From Darksidea phi (Eukaryota > Ascomycota > Dothideomycetes > Pleosporales > Lentitheciaceae), in assembly GCA_030770425.1 (NCBI GenBank), contig JASJFT010000002.1:186001-250000 (forward strand): 64,000 nt of DNA. The letters are read 5' to 3'. Under the pieces are notes generated by a model. That model was not told the origin of the DNA, searched no databases, and saw only the letters and a list, made by a program, of their open reading frames with translations. Made by a program: the position numbers and the translations under genes. Of the stretch, positions 23,486 through 34,504 are shown piece by piece. The number at the start of each line of letters is the position of its first letter. Position 1 is the first letter of the stretch.

Positions 23486-24433
23486 ACTTGTCCTACCAGG
23501 ACTTCTTATCTATTTATCTACTTCTGATCTTGTTTTTACCACTCTTTGTTTCGCGACACCCCTACCTCTAGGGTGTCACGACATAGGTTCCGGCTTTCAT
23601 GCATAGGCGCATTTCTCAAAAAGAGACCGGGCATTGGCGGCTTTGTGCGGCGATGAGGACCCAGTAGTCTATCCTCTGTTTTGCATTTTGAAGATACTAT
23701 TACGCATAGGTTGGGTGCCGAGGGCAGGTTGCAATAACATTGCTGGGGGAGAGTGGTGAAGTTACGCGGAAGATGTACTATACTATTGCATGATAACCGC
23801 GCCATTGTGCATGTTACGAACTCTGATTTACCCCGTTATATCACACCGTTAACCCAATTAAACTACCCTACCATCCCTCCTACCACCCTGCGCTCCTACC
23901 AATCTCATCCCGCTTCCCATCAGCTTCCGTTCACATCACTCCACAATTGCCTTTGTTCTTCAAAAAAAAAAAAAAAAAGTGGTTGGTATGTCTGCGTACA
24001 GCTTGCTCTTGGGTGAACTCTTGTCTCAAGTAATACTTCTTCCATGCCAATGTAGACGAGTGGGGGCGCTACCATGAGAAATGCGACGATCACTTTGCCA
24101 TTATCCTCTCTGGGCACTACCCCAAGGACGTTAGGTTTGTTGTAAGGCATTCTGGTTGCTGGATGTTAAGTTTACACTACTGTGGTTCTTAAGATGGATG
24201 ATGGGTCAGTGTTATTGGGAACTGCTGGGGTATTTGTATGCGTGGTTGAGAGTGATTGGCATAAGTGCTTTGTGGACAAGCTTGTCTCGATTGATTGTGA
24301 TTGTATTGATAGTATATCAAAACGTGGTTGACGGAAAAACACAAGAAAACAGTCTAGATGAGTATCCAAAGGATAAGACCTGGTGGCAAATCGAACACGC
24401 CCTCAACCTCGCTAGCTCCTCGTCAGACATATC
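23486..24433. other. intergenic, with a 17-nt poly(A) tract
   Basis: This is 3' flank of SET2 and sequence beyond the RTA1 pseudogene. A run of 17 A (23962-23978) is the longest homopolymer in the window. A CCGTTATATCACACCGTTAA direct motif lies near 23833. No supportable gene. Confidence 0.45.
23962..23978. repeat. poly(A) homopolymer, 17 nt
   Basis: Seventeen consecutive A on the plus strand in non-coding DNA. No target-site duplication or retroelement body is visible beside it, so a retroposition tail is not supported. Confidence 0.8.
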
Positions 24434-25270
24434 CTAAAACTGCGTCCTCTCGTCTCGTCCCTTGATGAGACCCCAGACATCGAACGGATCGAACATTGTG
24501 ACAATCTACGGCCTGTTGTCAGCCCAACCAGGTCCACATCGCTCAGTCCTACCATTGTCGCCCAAGAAAACAGAGTATGAATGCAGTAGACACTTTCCAG
24601 GGTGGTACAAATTGAGAAGGGCGGTGTTGAGGAACATGATGACGCTTCGAAGATCCAGAAGAACACCTCAATTTTGTAGACCTTGGCCTTGCTAGCGCGC
24701 CTGCGGAACTGCGCTGCTAATATACCAAAGGAGCCGAAGAGTGCGACTTGCAGAGAGAGCGACGCAGTAACGAGGCTCGCGCCTAGTCTCCCTTGCTTCT
24801 CGGTCATTGTGGAGTTCGCCATACGCCATACGCCATGCGCCTTGTCCGGTCAGGATTTCGTAGACTGCATCAAGACCGACGAAGGTTGTTGCGACCCTGC
24901 CGAGATACATCGGTGCAAGGTAGGGACTGTAGTAGATAATTCGGTATAGGATAAAGTAGTCGATAATGGCGGAGACGGGTGGACCGGACATGATCAGCAC
25001 GGTCGAAACGATTAGATAAGTAAGGTTATCGGTGTAAGAAGCACCCTGTTCGTACTGCCGCTCATAGTAGCAGAATGGTTGTGTGCCATGATTTGTGTTT
25101 GCTAGACGAATATTTGGAGGTACTTCGTGGATGTTCAGAGGTTGCGTACATAGTCTGCCAGGCATAGAGTGCTCCTGAGACGAAGAATAAGACGGTGACT
25201 ATAATCGGGGCTACTTTATTAGGTGCACAGTACCAGATACTACGGGGCGCTGGAAGTATTAGCAATTACT
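24434..25270 (-). pseudogene. decayed RTA1-like (lipid-translocating exporter family) membrane protein gene
   Basis: Three overlapping frames on the minus strand carry successive pieces of one RTA1-family seven-helix protein. They are an N-terminal helix (PNKVAPIIVTVLFFVSGALYAWQT), a core (NLTYLIVSTVLIMSGPPVSA, then YFILYRIIYY and GRVATTFVGLDAVYEILTGQGA), and GASLVTASLSLQVALFGSFG followed by EVFFWIFEA, LLNLYHPGKCL and FDPFDVWGL. Lesions: a TGA stop at 25064-25062 after WHTTILLL; loss of the next helix with a frameshift; a frameshift at a triple 7-bp repeat (24817-24836); loss of about 25 residues after the RRRASKAK segment; a 1-nt deletion near 24643; and TAG at 24508-24506 where the family has Trp. 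RTA1 proteins are fungal membrane proteins linked to sterol/sphingolipid stress. No intact start is visible, and this copy cannot encode a full product. Confidence 0.8.
24817..24836 (-). repeat. three tandem 7-bp units causing a frameshift in the RTA1-like pseudogene
   Basis: On the minus strand ATGGCGT is repeated (third unit ATGGCG). Two copies keep the frame from LTGQGAWR into MANSTMTEKQGRLGAS; the third copy adds 7 bases and shifts it. The protein resumes family-like sequence only in the shifted frame. Confidence 0.7.
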
Positions 25271-25916
25271 GCAGCACTCAAGCTTTGTAGTGCTCGCAAT
25301 AAACTCCCATTCCCCGTCTTGATGAGCTAAAGCTGGAACTTGTGAAATGGATGTATCCTCCAAGGAGCTTAGTGTCATACAAGTCTCACGAGGAGCGTGA
25401 GATTTAGAACACAGGCTATACCTTAGCACTCAAAACCTCAAGAGCTAACGTCAAAGGTTTCGCAAGCTAAAGTTTTTCCCAAGGCTACATCTTGCATCGA
25501 GGTAGTACGAGTGAATTTTGAGATGGCAAATTGAAACATGGGAATATTTTATCCCTTTTCGTGGGCTGTCTCTTGGGTGCCACATAGGCACAGTAAGGCT
25601 GAAGTCGTTACGCGAGGTACTGCCATCCTTCTAAGTGGCCACGAATACGAGATGGCGCTCGACGACAACTGTTTACCGGATTGCCACAAGGACCAGCAGA
25701 GGGGATGGCACGGAGGGATGTGGTCATAGCGTGGCGGTTAAGGCACGGCACGTGAGCGAGCTAAGTCACAACGAGACAAGGCGGACACTAGCTCATTAGC
25801 CTCCTAGGTGCCGAGTTCGCGACGTGCGGTCCACTCTCCAGCATTCTTTACGAGACTAAACAGACGTGACTTCTCACCTGCTTCGAGCAGCGAGAGATTT
25901 CACTGGTGTGTGTTTG
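25271..25916. other. intergenic, upstream of TRAPPC10
   Basis: About 650 bp separate the RTA1-like remnant (-) and the TRAPPC10 start (+). It may contain further degraded 5' sequence of the pseudogene, but nothing recognisable remains. Confidence 0.4.
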
Positions 25917-28900
25917 ATGAGCGGCGCTGGAAATGGTGCGCCGGCTTTGGACGCCGCAGAGATTGCTTCAGGGCAAAAGCAATCTGAGCATGCGATGATG
26001 GACAGCCTATCTAGCTCCAAAGTCACAGGTATTTCACTTTCGACTGTCCCAATGTCTTAGAAGTAGCGCTAATGCCTGTGTAGTGGAATATCATGATCCC
26101 GCAGGCGTTTTCCCCCTCATCCAGGATCAACTAATATCTCGCTTACCTCTCAAAAATCTGCACTGGAAATCACCAACTCGGCCGCTGCGTTCCATTGACT
26201 CACTGCATGTGGACCTTGTGCCGAGTGCGGACTCTGTGCATATCTCAGGCGTTGCTTCTCCAGGACTGGCCCCACCCGGCGGTGCACCCCAAAGCACTAC
26301 ACCTACCCATTCGGAGCATATCCGGGGTCCTTCAAAAGAGAGACGGCATCAGATCCCTGGCCTTCGGCAAACGCCTTATTTGAAGGTCTATCTCCTTAGA
26401 TGCGATGATTCTGATACGTACAAATCAACCGCGCGGAAGCAGGTCCGAGAGTGGGTCAAAAAACACACGCCCCCTTCACAGAGTAGCTCCTCCGCAAGTA
26501 CGCAAGAGAACCATGATGCGTTCGAATGGATGATCATCCACGTTGTGATACCGGACACAGCTGCTGCGAGTCAGCCTCGTGGATCCACAAGTACGGCCAC
26601 CGGGGAGAAAGAGAAGACTAGCGCCGTCTCCCGCTTCACGAGGGGGACAACCACCATCCTGGAGAAGATACGTGCCGACTTCAATAGTGCGTCGAAGTCT
26701 GCTCCAGATCGGGTTGCGCAGGTACGCCTGCAAAAGGAAATGGTACCCCCTCATATGGTGCCAGCAGCAACATCCGTTACAAGCCCACCAATCACAGAGA
26801 GCCCCGAGGAACAGGAACGAGCTTGGAACGAGGTCATTGTTAGATTCAAGACCTTGATTCTCCTATCATTTGACCTACGAGTAAGCCAATATGAAGAGGA
26901 CATCCGAGAGAAGGATTCCCAACGTGCACTTCCCGGGTGGAACTTCTGCACGTTCTTCATTCTAAAAGAGGGCCTTGCTAGAGGCTTTGAGAGTGTCGGC
27001 CTGGTCGAAGATGCTCTTCTGGGTTACGACGAGCTTTCAGTTGGGCTTGACACCATCATTCGGGACCAGGCGATGGAAGGAAGCAATGCCCAAGGTGGCG
27101 TCTTGCTCTATCACACTGAAGATCTGTACGAGCGAGCTTCGGACATCCTAAAGGAATCTGAAGGGAATGGAGGAGATCGCAAAGGAATGCAGTCGCGAAT
27201 CCACGATGACAATCCAATCAATGCGACAAAGAAAGATTACCGAGCGCTCATTTTGTCAAACAATATTTCCATCTTTGATTTTCGGTCGTACATCTTCGCA
27301 CGCCAAATGTCGCTTTTGCTGCGGCTCGGTAATTCGCTCTCGGCAAGATCAGACCTTGCTTCAAAGTTGCAGCCGCGACCAAACGCGGGTGTTCTTCAAC
27401 GCTCTGTAGATGATAGCGGGGTCGGTACGAGGTCAGCCGGTGTTTCAAGCGATTCTGAGGATCTTCTTTCACTGGCTGAACTCTGTTCACGGGCACTCAA
27501 TTTCATTACTTTTGCTGGGAGACTCTTGCGGGACGATCTGATCAATGGGTAGGCCGTTACATCGTTTACTGTATGGGAATTGCTGACGGTTTCGAAGTGC
27601 AAAAGCTCACGAAAATGAGTTTCCTGGGCGTTTAGTCGACAATGCCGTTCGCTCATGGACATTCGCGGCGCTTGAGCAGATTCTAAGGGAAACATCAACG
27701 TCATCGCTCGCGTTCACGAAGTATGTGGGTAGCGTGGGCACAGAGTCTTCCAGCAAGATGCTTCCCTTTGGTAAAAGTGCCAAAGAGCCAAAGATTGCCG
27801 TTTCTGAGCCTAAGTCGATGATTCATCCCACAAGATCCTCATCATTAAGTGCCGGTCGCTCCAACTCAGCAGACCCGCCATATGCGCAGCCGCCACCAAG
27901 CGGGCATGTAGTGTTTGCGAACGGGGAGTATCAAGATCGCCCCACCCCGACTCAGGACAGTTCAATACCACAGGCCAAAACTGGGCTGCAAGAGCTAGCT
28001 GCGGCCCGGGCTCAGTTGCTTGTCGTACAGCGGCGCATCTTTGAATATGTAGGAAAGTCTTTTGGGTGGAGCATCGGATGGAGCGCTGTCCTGGCAACTC
28101 TAAACCCAACAGAGGAACTTAGTGATGTCGACCTAGATGAGAAGGAAGAATCCGACGAAGAAAGCACGAAGCCTAAACAAGAAGAGACTCCTACAGCTGA
28201 TACCTTCGGACTTTCAGCAGCAGCAATAATCAGTGCAGTCTCATCCATCGATCACTTCCGACAATTCTATGAGGTATGCTCCCTATGCTCGTCCACATCA
28301 TGCGCCAGCTGACACATCTGGAAAGGCATTAAGCGACCTCATCGTTAAGCACTACATGGCTGCCGGACAGACTAAATCTAGCGAGAGCATCTTAGGTGAT
28401 CTCGCTGCCCTCAGATTGTAGGTCTCGCTACTTAATTAAACTGCAAGCATGCGTCCTGATTCTTTGTAGTGAACTCGGAGACTACGCGGCCGCAGCGATG
28501 TACTTTGGACGTATGGCTTCACTCTTTGCGGAGACGAGATGGAACACGGTGGAGACGACAATGTTGAAGATGTACGCTCAGTGTCTGAAGAAACTGAATC
28601 GCAAAGACGAATACGTTCGAACCCTTCTCGATCTATTAGCTAAGTCTGCCGCGAGCCGACTGTCGGTACAATCATCCTCTAAGCAAGCTAGCGCAATCGA
28701 AACCAACAAAATGCCTAAGGACTGGCTAAACGACGACAATGTAGATACTACAGGCGTGTTTGCGCAGTTGATAGATTACTCGCGGCAGTTGCCGTATGAC
28801 AAGAACGCGCCGATGGCGAAATACTTCAACGACATCGTTGTCGAGCCGTATGTGCGGCACTTTGACGATAAGGACGGCTTTCAGTTACGGCTGCAGTTCC

Positions 28901-30929
28901 GACACATCTTGGAAGACGACATAGAGCTTGATCAAGCCAAGGTACGGCTCGTCAGCGCAACCTCTGCGCAAGGAAAGGAAATTTGGCTGGAAAGTTCAGA
29001 GCTCACGAAAGTGACGAAGGGTCTATGCCGTCTCTGGCTGAGTTCGAATGTACGTTGAAGTTTCTCACCACGTTGACTTTCCTAAACATTTTAGGTAAAC
29101 ACTGCCGGTCCTTATATCGTCGATAAGATCGTCCTCCAGGCGAAGCGGATCGCGTTCGTACATGAGCCCTTCGCAAAAGCTGAGGCCACGACCCCTCTTG
29201 GTATCATGACTTCCGCATCCGCGACCTCGCTCAAGGTCGCAAAGAAGTCGCGGGTCCTTTGCTTCCCGCGCGTGGAGGCTTTTCAAGCACGGCTGTACCT
29301 TTCACACTTCATTCACATCGACAAGCCACGGCATATTGAAATCGAGTGCGCAACTGGATGGAACGAGATCCAACGTGCAGAGATTCGGTTGAAATCCGGC
29401 TCAGCTGGATTAAGGCTGCGCACTGCTAATGCTACTTCAGTCTCCGCAGATGTCAAGATCGCCGACCGACCGAGTCCCGGTGTAATCGTGGTTGGTGACA
29501 TCCCTGCCGACACCCTCACAACTTTCAAAATACCCTATGAGATGGAGACGGTGCTACCTGATTTGAGAGTCAAGTTGGAGATTGACTACTTCACAGAGAA
29601 TGGACAGTTTCAGTACCACTCCTCGTTCACTATACCGGTTGAGCTACCACTCGATGTCAACGTTCATGATCACTTCAAGAATACCGCGCTCTTCTCAAAG
29701 TTTAACATCAAGACTGCGAATCAGGTGCCATTGGAAATTCTGGATGTATCGCTTGAAGGCTCAGGGGAGTACGAAGTTGCCGCGCCGCGAAAGTCGCAAG
29801 AGCCTCTACATGCGTTCCCAAAGCAACCTGTGGCGATGACCTACAAGATTACGAGGAAAACACTTGAAGCAGGTAAGCGTAGGCAAAGTCAGGATCCCGG
29901 TATCGGTAAGCTTGCGCTGTCCGTTGAGTATCGCTGCTTGGACGAGGACGTCTTGGGTCGTGCACGAGAGCTATTCGCAAATGCTGTCGAGCACAGTCCG
30001 GTTCATCGACTTGCACGATTACTTGTCGATACATTTGCGGACCGCTTACAACATCGCGTATTGCCGCATCAGTACGAGAGAATCGCACTATTAGAGAAGG
30101 TAGACCTCGGAACTTTTGAGGACATGGGGTGGTCGGAATGTCTTGAGAGCTTACCATATGTTGTTCGTGACGATACCCGGTCGTGGCTGCAGAAATGGCA
30201 CGAGGTAACGCCATCGTTGTTCCTTCCTCGGAACATGCACTGACACATGTTCAGAACCATAGGTCCATTCTCCTTCCCAAGACGTCCGACCTCGAATCGC
30301 CCGCCCCTGGGACGGCGCCGCCGTCTCCGTATCCACCACGCCGAATGATCATAACCGTTTCCATTCCGCAGACGCATATTCTCCACACTGCTGCACTGTC
30401 ACTCACGTCGCCGGAACCATCCTCCTCACACGGTACCATTATCGCTGTTGTCGGTCAGCCTCTCATGGTTGAACTGTGCATCAAGCACACCCGCCGTTGG
30501 GGCTCCCCGTCCAATCTCATTGCCGCTGCCAACCTCTCCTCGCCGTCCGACCCCATCGAGTTTGTCTACACCCTCGAAGCAAACCCCGAAACCTGGCTCG
30601 TCGCCGGCCAACGCCGCGCACACTTCACCACCAAGGAGGACGAAGAACACAAGTTCCCCATCATGCTCATACCGCTGAAAGCTGGGACTATATTGCTGCC
30701 GAACGTGGAGATACGGGCGAGGATAAAACCCAAGGGCGAGGATAAGAGGCAGAGTGTTGCTGGGAGTGTTGCTTCGGGTGAAGGAGAAGAGCAACTCAAT
30801 TGCGAGACTGATTATTTGAACTATGGAGAATGTGTTATGGTCGTGCCGGACATAAGGAGTAGTACGGTGGGCATTGGGGAGATGGGGTCGCCAAGGAGTG
30901 CTGTTTGGCTAGAGGCGGAGAGTCGATAA
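25917..30929 (+). CDS. TRS130: TRAPP II complex subunit TRAPPC10/Trs130 (1569 aa, 7 exons)
   Basis: Exons are 25917-26028, 26084-27548, 27598-28273, 28326-28417, 28470-29049, 29095-30204 and 30255-30929; the six introns are 45-55 bp, and the total divides by three. The N-terminus reads SSKVTVEYHDPAGVF, then RLPLKNLHWKSPTRPLRSIDSLHV, the conserved start of the Trs130/TRAPPC10 family. The middle contains the helical TPR-like segment (EDLYERASDILKES, GDYAAAAMYFGRMASLFAE). The C-terminus has Ig-like beta segments ending ETDYLNYGECVMVVPDIRSSTVGIGEMG. Trs130 is a core subunit of TRAPP II, the exchange factor for Ypt31/Rab11 at late Golgi. Disordered Ser/Pro inserts lie near residues 80-100 and 550-600. 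The intron 2 acceptor could be 27597 or 27605; 27597 keeps the phase. Confidence 0.9.
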
Positions 30930-31275
30930 CACAGAATGGAGCATTGAGCAAGCAAGATGCCATGCCCCTTGAGACCATCATGAGAAGCAGCCTGTGGATT
31001 GGAACTTGTAGTTCGTGGACTGTTCCCATACATAATTTCGCTGGACGAATGTGTAATGCCAAGCATGATGTAACCAAAACGCACGGGACACGGCGCGTGC
31101 AAAATCGCTGCGGTCGCGGGCCGTCGCAGTTTCCCAAACACATCACATTCCAACCCCCTTGCGTGCTGCTCTCCCCAGTTGCAGCCGCCCCACGCGCCCG
31201 ATCCGTCTCCCCGCCGCATATCCCGCATTCCCAAATCCTATCGAAAGTGGGAAAGCCTCCTACCGTGTCGTAGCC
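30930..31275. other. short intergenic region, nothing specific seen
   Basis: About 350 bp between two co-directional genes. It must hold the TRAPPC10 terminator and the promoter of the next gene. No motif is assigned. Confidence 0.4.
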
Positions 31276-32604
31276 ATGGCGAAGGGCAAGACGAGGCAGA
31301 AGGCGGAGGTCAAAGACGCGCAGGTCCAGGACTACGAAGAGAGCGAAACAGCAGGAGCAGCCACGGCCCCGCGCTCCTCCAGGTTCAAGGAAGCGACCAT
31401 GAACTCTACCATGTCTATTCACGCTCCACCCGACGAGCTCTGGAAGGGCCTGAACATAGAGACCATGATCAAGGGGTTCAATGAGGAGAACAGCGCGCCT
31501 GTGTCTGCCACTGGTGTTGTAGTGCATGCGCATGCCCGTGCGAAATCTACCCCATACGCCCAGAATCTGTCTGTCGTCCCCGCTGTGCCCACTACGCCGG
31601 CAGCTGCGCCTGCCTCTGAGGGTCCTTTCGGCCGGATCTGGCGCCCCATCACGTCCTTCTTCAACGGTGCGGGCGCGAGCTTCAGCGCCTTAGGGAAGCG
31701 TAAGGCAGGCAGTGAGAATGCGGAGACGAAGGCTGTCGAGAAGGGCGTGGCGACAGACAAGGTCGGAGAGCGGCCTGGCTATGATACCAAAGAGGACGTC
31801 GAAGCTGCGTATCACCGGGCCAAGGAACAAGGGCTCATGCCCAAGCCTAAGGTTTTCATCCGTCCTGTCTCGCGGGCCCGTAAGACTGGTACGCTAGGTC
31901 GCGCCCACATCCCCTCACCTTTATGCGGTACAATGCTGTGAAGGTAGGCTAACCAGTGTCCTCTAGCCCCAAATATCACCCCCGATACCCCGACAGCCAC
32001 TCACTCCTCACTCGCACCGCCGAAAACGCCCACACTCTACAAGTCCCCCTCGAAGAAAGACCTCCAGAAGCAGAAGAAGCTGAGCAAGCGTGTCTCTGAA
32101 CTCGAATTGAAGCTCGCTTCAGCTAGAAAGGAGCTTTCCCTTGCTCTAGCCTCCCCGGGTGCTCCGCCGCTACCGTCGATTCCTGCGAATTTGCCTTCTC
32201 CCCCAACATCAAACCACTTCTTTAGCGAAGCCGAAACCAGTCCGCATAGCCATACCGGATTGCCTCCAGACCTCAAATCCTCTGCGAAGATTGTGAAGAA
32301 GAGGAAGGCTACCGCAGATAATGACGAGGAATTCAAGCCCATCGCCACTGATAGCGAGATTTCACATGATTCCGAGAGGGAGAGCAAGAGAAGCAAGAGC
32401 ACTCCGCCGAAAAGGCTGAAGAAGAAGAATTCTTCACGCCTTTTGAAGCAAAAGTCTGTTGTTACCAAGGACGAAGTGGTGATCATGGTTCCAGACGGGG
32501 TTAACGTGCCGCCTCTTCCGTCGATTCCGAAAGGAATTGATGGAAAGAAGGTTGCGGTGCGTAATGATGATGGTTACGGAGGATTCGGTGATGAGATGTT
32601 CTGA
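31276..32604 (+). CDS. basic coiled-coil protein of unknown function (416 aa, 2 exons)
   Basis: Exons are 31276-31888 and 31967-32604 (78-bp intron, phase 1, GTACGC-TAG). I do not recognise the family. Features: a basic start (MAKGKTRQK); a conserved-looking helix (PPDELWKGLNIETMIKGFNEEN); an aromatic segment GRIWRPITSFFNGAG; and DTKEDVEAAYHRAKEQGLMPKPKV before the intron. Exon 2 has TPRK-like SP/TP sites, then a predicted coiled coil (LQKQKKLSKRVSELELKLASARKELSLAL) and a Lys/Ser-rich tail with several nuclear-localisation-like clusters (KKRKAT, RSKSTPPKRLKKKN). Nuclear location is inferred. An alternative donor near 31943 exists but would break the phase. Confidence 0.72.
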
Positions 32605-34504
32605 TGCTCATTCTTTTTTTCTTGTCGAGCGCAAGATCAAACGTTTCTTCGGTATGGGAATATATCATTAGGCGGCGAGGGCACTTGAAATTCATTTTGC
32701 AGCATAGCGGTTTCCTTCCAGCATAGCGTTGCGATAGCATTTGGTTCGTGGGTATGGCAGAGTGGGATAAGGCGTTGAGGACACTCTGAACATGTTTTGC
32801 ACTGATCACTTGGGATTGTTTGGGTCTGCTGCCTCTTGTTTTTTGGGTGTTAAGGGCATTTTGGACGAAGGATGAAAGTCTACGACGACACGACTGTTTC
32901 TTTTCTACGCTCTGATTCTTGTCTAATCGTTTTCGAGTAGGTAGTTGACGAATGGTATTGGCATCTCAACGTGCGAAGGGGTGTAGACCGACTAATATTT
33001 GCAAGCAGTGACCTAGCACGTTGTGTCAACAACCCATGGTATCCAACCCCAGTATAAGGCATCCAGCATCTCATGCCTGCTGAAGGTAACCCGCACGTCC
33101 TGATCACGATCCGTCCCATCGCAGCTGGCGTCCAACAGCTCAATTCAACCTCATTTCAAAGATACCAGTGGCGTTGCGTGACTCGAACGTAATGCGGAAT
33201 TGGCCGGCTTTAAGACAACAAAGCTATAGCAAGAACAATGAGCACATGGACGGTAAAGAGCGTCATTGAGGGAGGACATCCGAGATGCTCATCGGAAAAT
33301 GACCCGAGTGTGAGAACCTTACTTCTTCTAGGTATATGGGAAGCGATCTTTGTCCCAACTAACAACGATACGACTCGCAGTACGCTCTCCCGTAATCATC
33401 TCGCCTCGCACCGTGCACTGTACAAGGTATTCGCATATCCGCTGCTGTTGGGCCAGAACACACCTCAACTACTATCACATCCCTTGACTATATTGTTTCT
33501 TTCGTGGTGCTCTGCTCGCGAACCTAGTACGCTCCTTCTAATGTCGTTCAAGGCCGCTATTCACCTTGCGTCACTGTGTTCGAGCGTTCTGTCGCCTGAA
33601 AGAGATAACACATGGCAGGACATATCCCTTCTACTACCGTTCGAGCCCGCGTCAATCCACTCAGGCTTTGGCACAAGTTAAATCAATCCCCCCCAAGCTC
33701 CATATCGCAAACACCCGCATCCCAGGCATTAAGGCCGCCACATCGTAGGCTCAGAGGTGTTCCACAAACTACACTGCCTTACTGTTACCAAAAAGCACCC
33801 GTGCCCGAGTACTGCCGACGATTACAAGCCGTACATCAGTCACTGCATGAAGCATTTGAGGCAAGGCATCATGCCTAAAGTGACCATCAGTGCCGTGCGT
33901 TGGACCCGGAACGAAAAGAAAAAGGATATGTTATGAGTTTGAAGCTATCAAGAGCTAGGCAGTTGAGAAGAGAGGGAAGAAGTTGACGATACGGCCGCTT
34001 GAGACGAGTCCGGCGCATATGATCGAAGAGCATTGAGGAGTGTAGCAACTGCTTGACACTGTTGTAGAGCCCGAGATTCAAGCTCGTACGAGTGCACTCG
34101 CAGTCTAAATCCAAGAGCGCCCAAAGGTAAAGCCGGCGAGAGGAGATATCTTCAGCACCTGGATTCATCTCGACACGGTTGACGTTAGGGTCGATAATCC
34201 CGACGACTGTGTGGGTGTCATGGCTCGGCAGTTGGCCGGTTGTGATACAAGAGCAATATACTGTAAAGCACTTCCTCGGCGCGTACGTACGATTGGCCCC
34301 ACCACAAAGAATAACAATTGAAACTGGGACTTCGCACCAGGGTTCTTATTGCAGTCATCTAGTGGAAGAGTTTAATTGCCACAAAGCTGGGCAAGCAAGC
34401 TCGGGAAATCTCCATAGATACGTATTTCCTTGTTCTAAAAGCTGGCAGCTTCACAACCTCACAAAACGCAGACTCATTCGCATTATTCTCCTCGTCCATC
34501 CACG
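32605..34504. other. 1.9 kb interval with at most one weak small ORF
   Basis: The left part is 3' flank of the coiled-coil gene, and the right end is the promoter of the DUF1996 gene. The only frame with some protein-like character is 33612-33878 (listed separately). No repeats or RNA genes are seen. Confidence 0.4.
33612..33878 (+). CDS. possible small protein, 88 aa, function unknown
   Basis: The open frame begins MAGHIPSTTVRARVNPLRLW, an amphipathic Arg-rich start without acidic residues, as in mitochondrial presequences. It ends with the helix-like EYCRRLQAVHQSLHEAFEA. No homologue is recognised. The frame depends on a run of seven C near 33690. It is offered as a weak candidate only; expression data would be needed to call it a gene. 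Confidence 0.25.
   Translation: MAGHIPSTTVRARVNPLRLWHKLNQSPPSSISQTPASQALRPPHRRLRGVPQTTLPYCYQKAPVPEYCRRLQAVHQSLHEAFEARHHA

Noticed and set aside
23962..23978. Poly(A) run as evidence of a retroposed element
   Set aside because: No element body or target-site duplication is visible; it is best called a simple homopolymer.
24434..25270. RIP mutation as the cause of the RTA1-like pseudogene
   Set aside because: Lesions are mixed indels and single stops. The TGA would come from a CpC change, not the preferred CpA, and the region is not strongly TA-rich.
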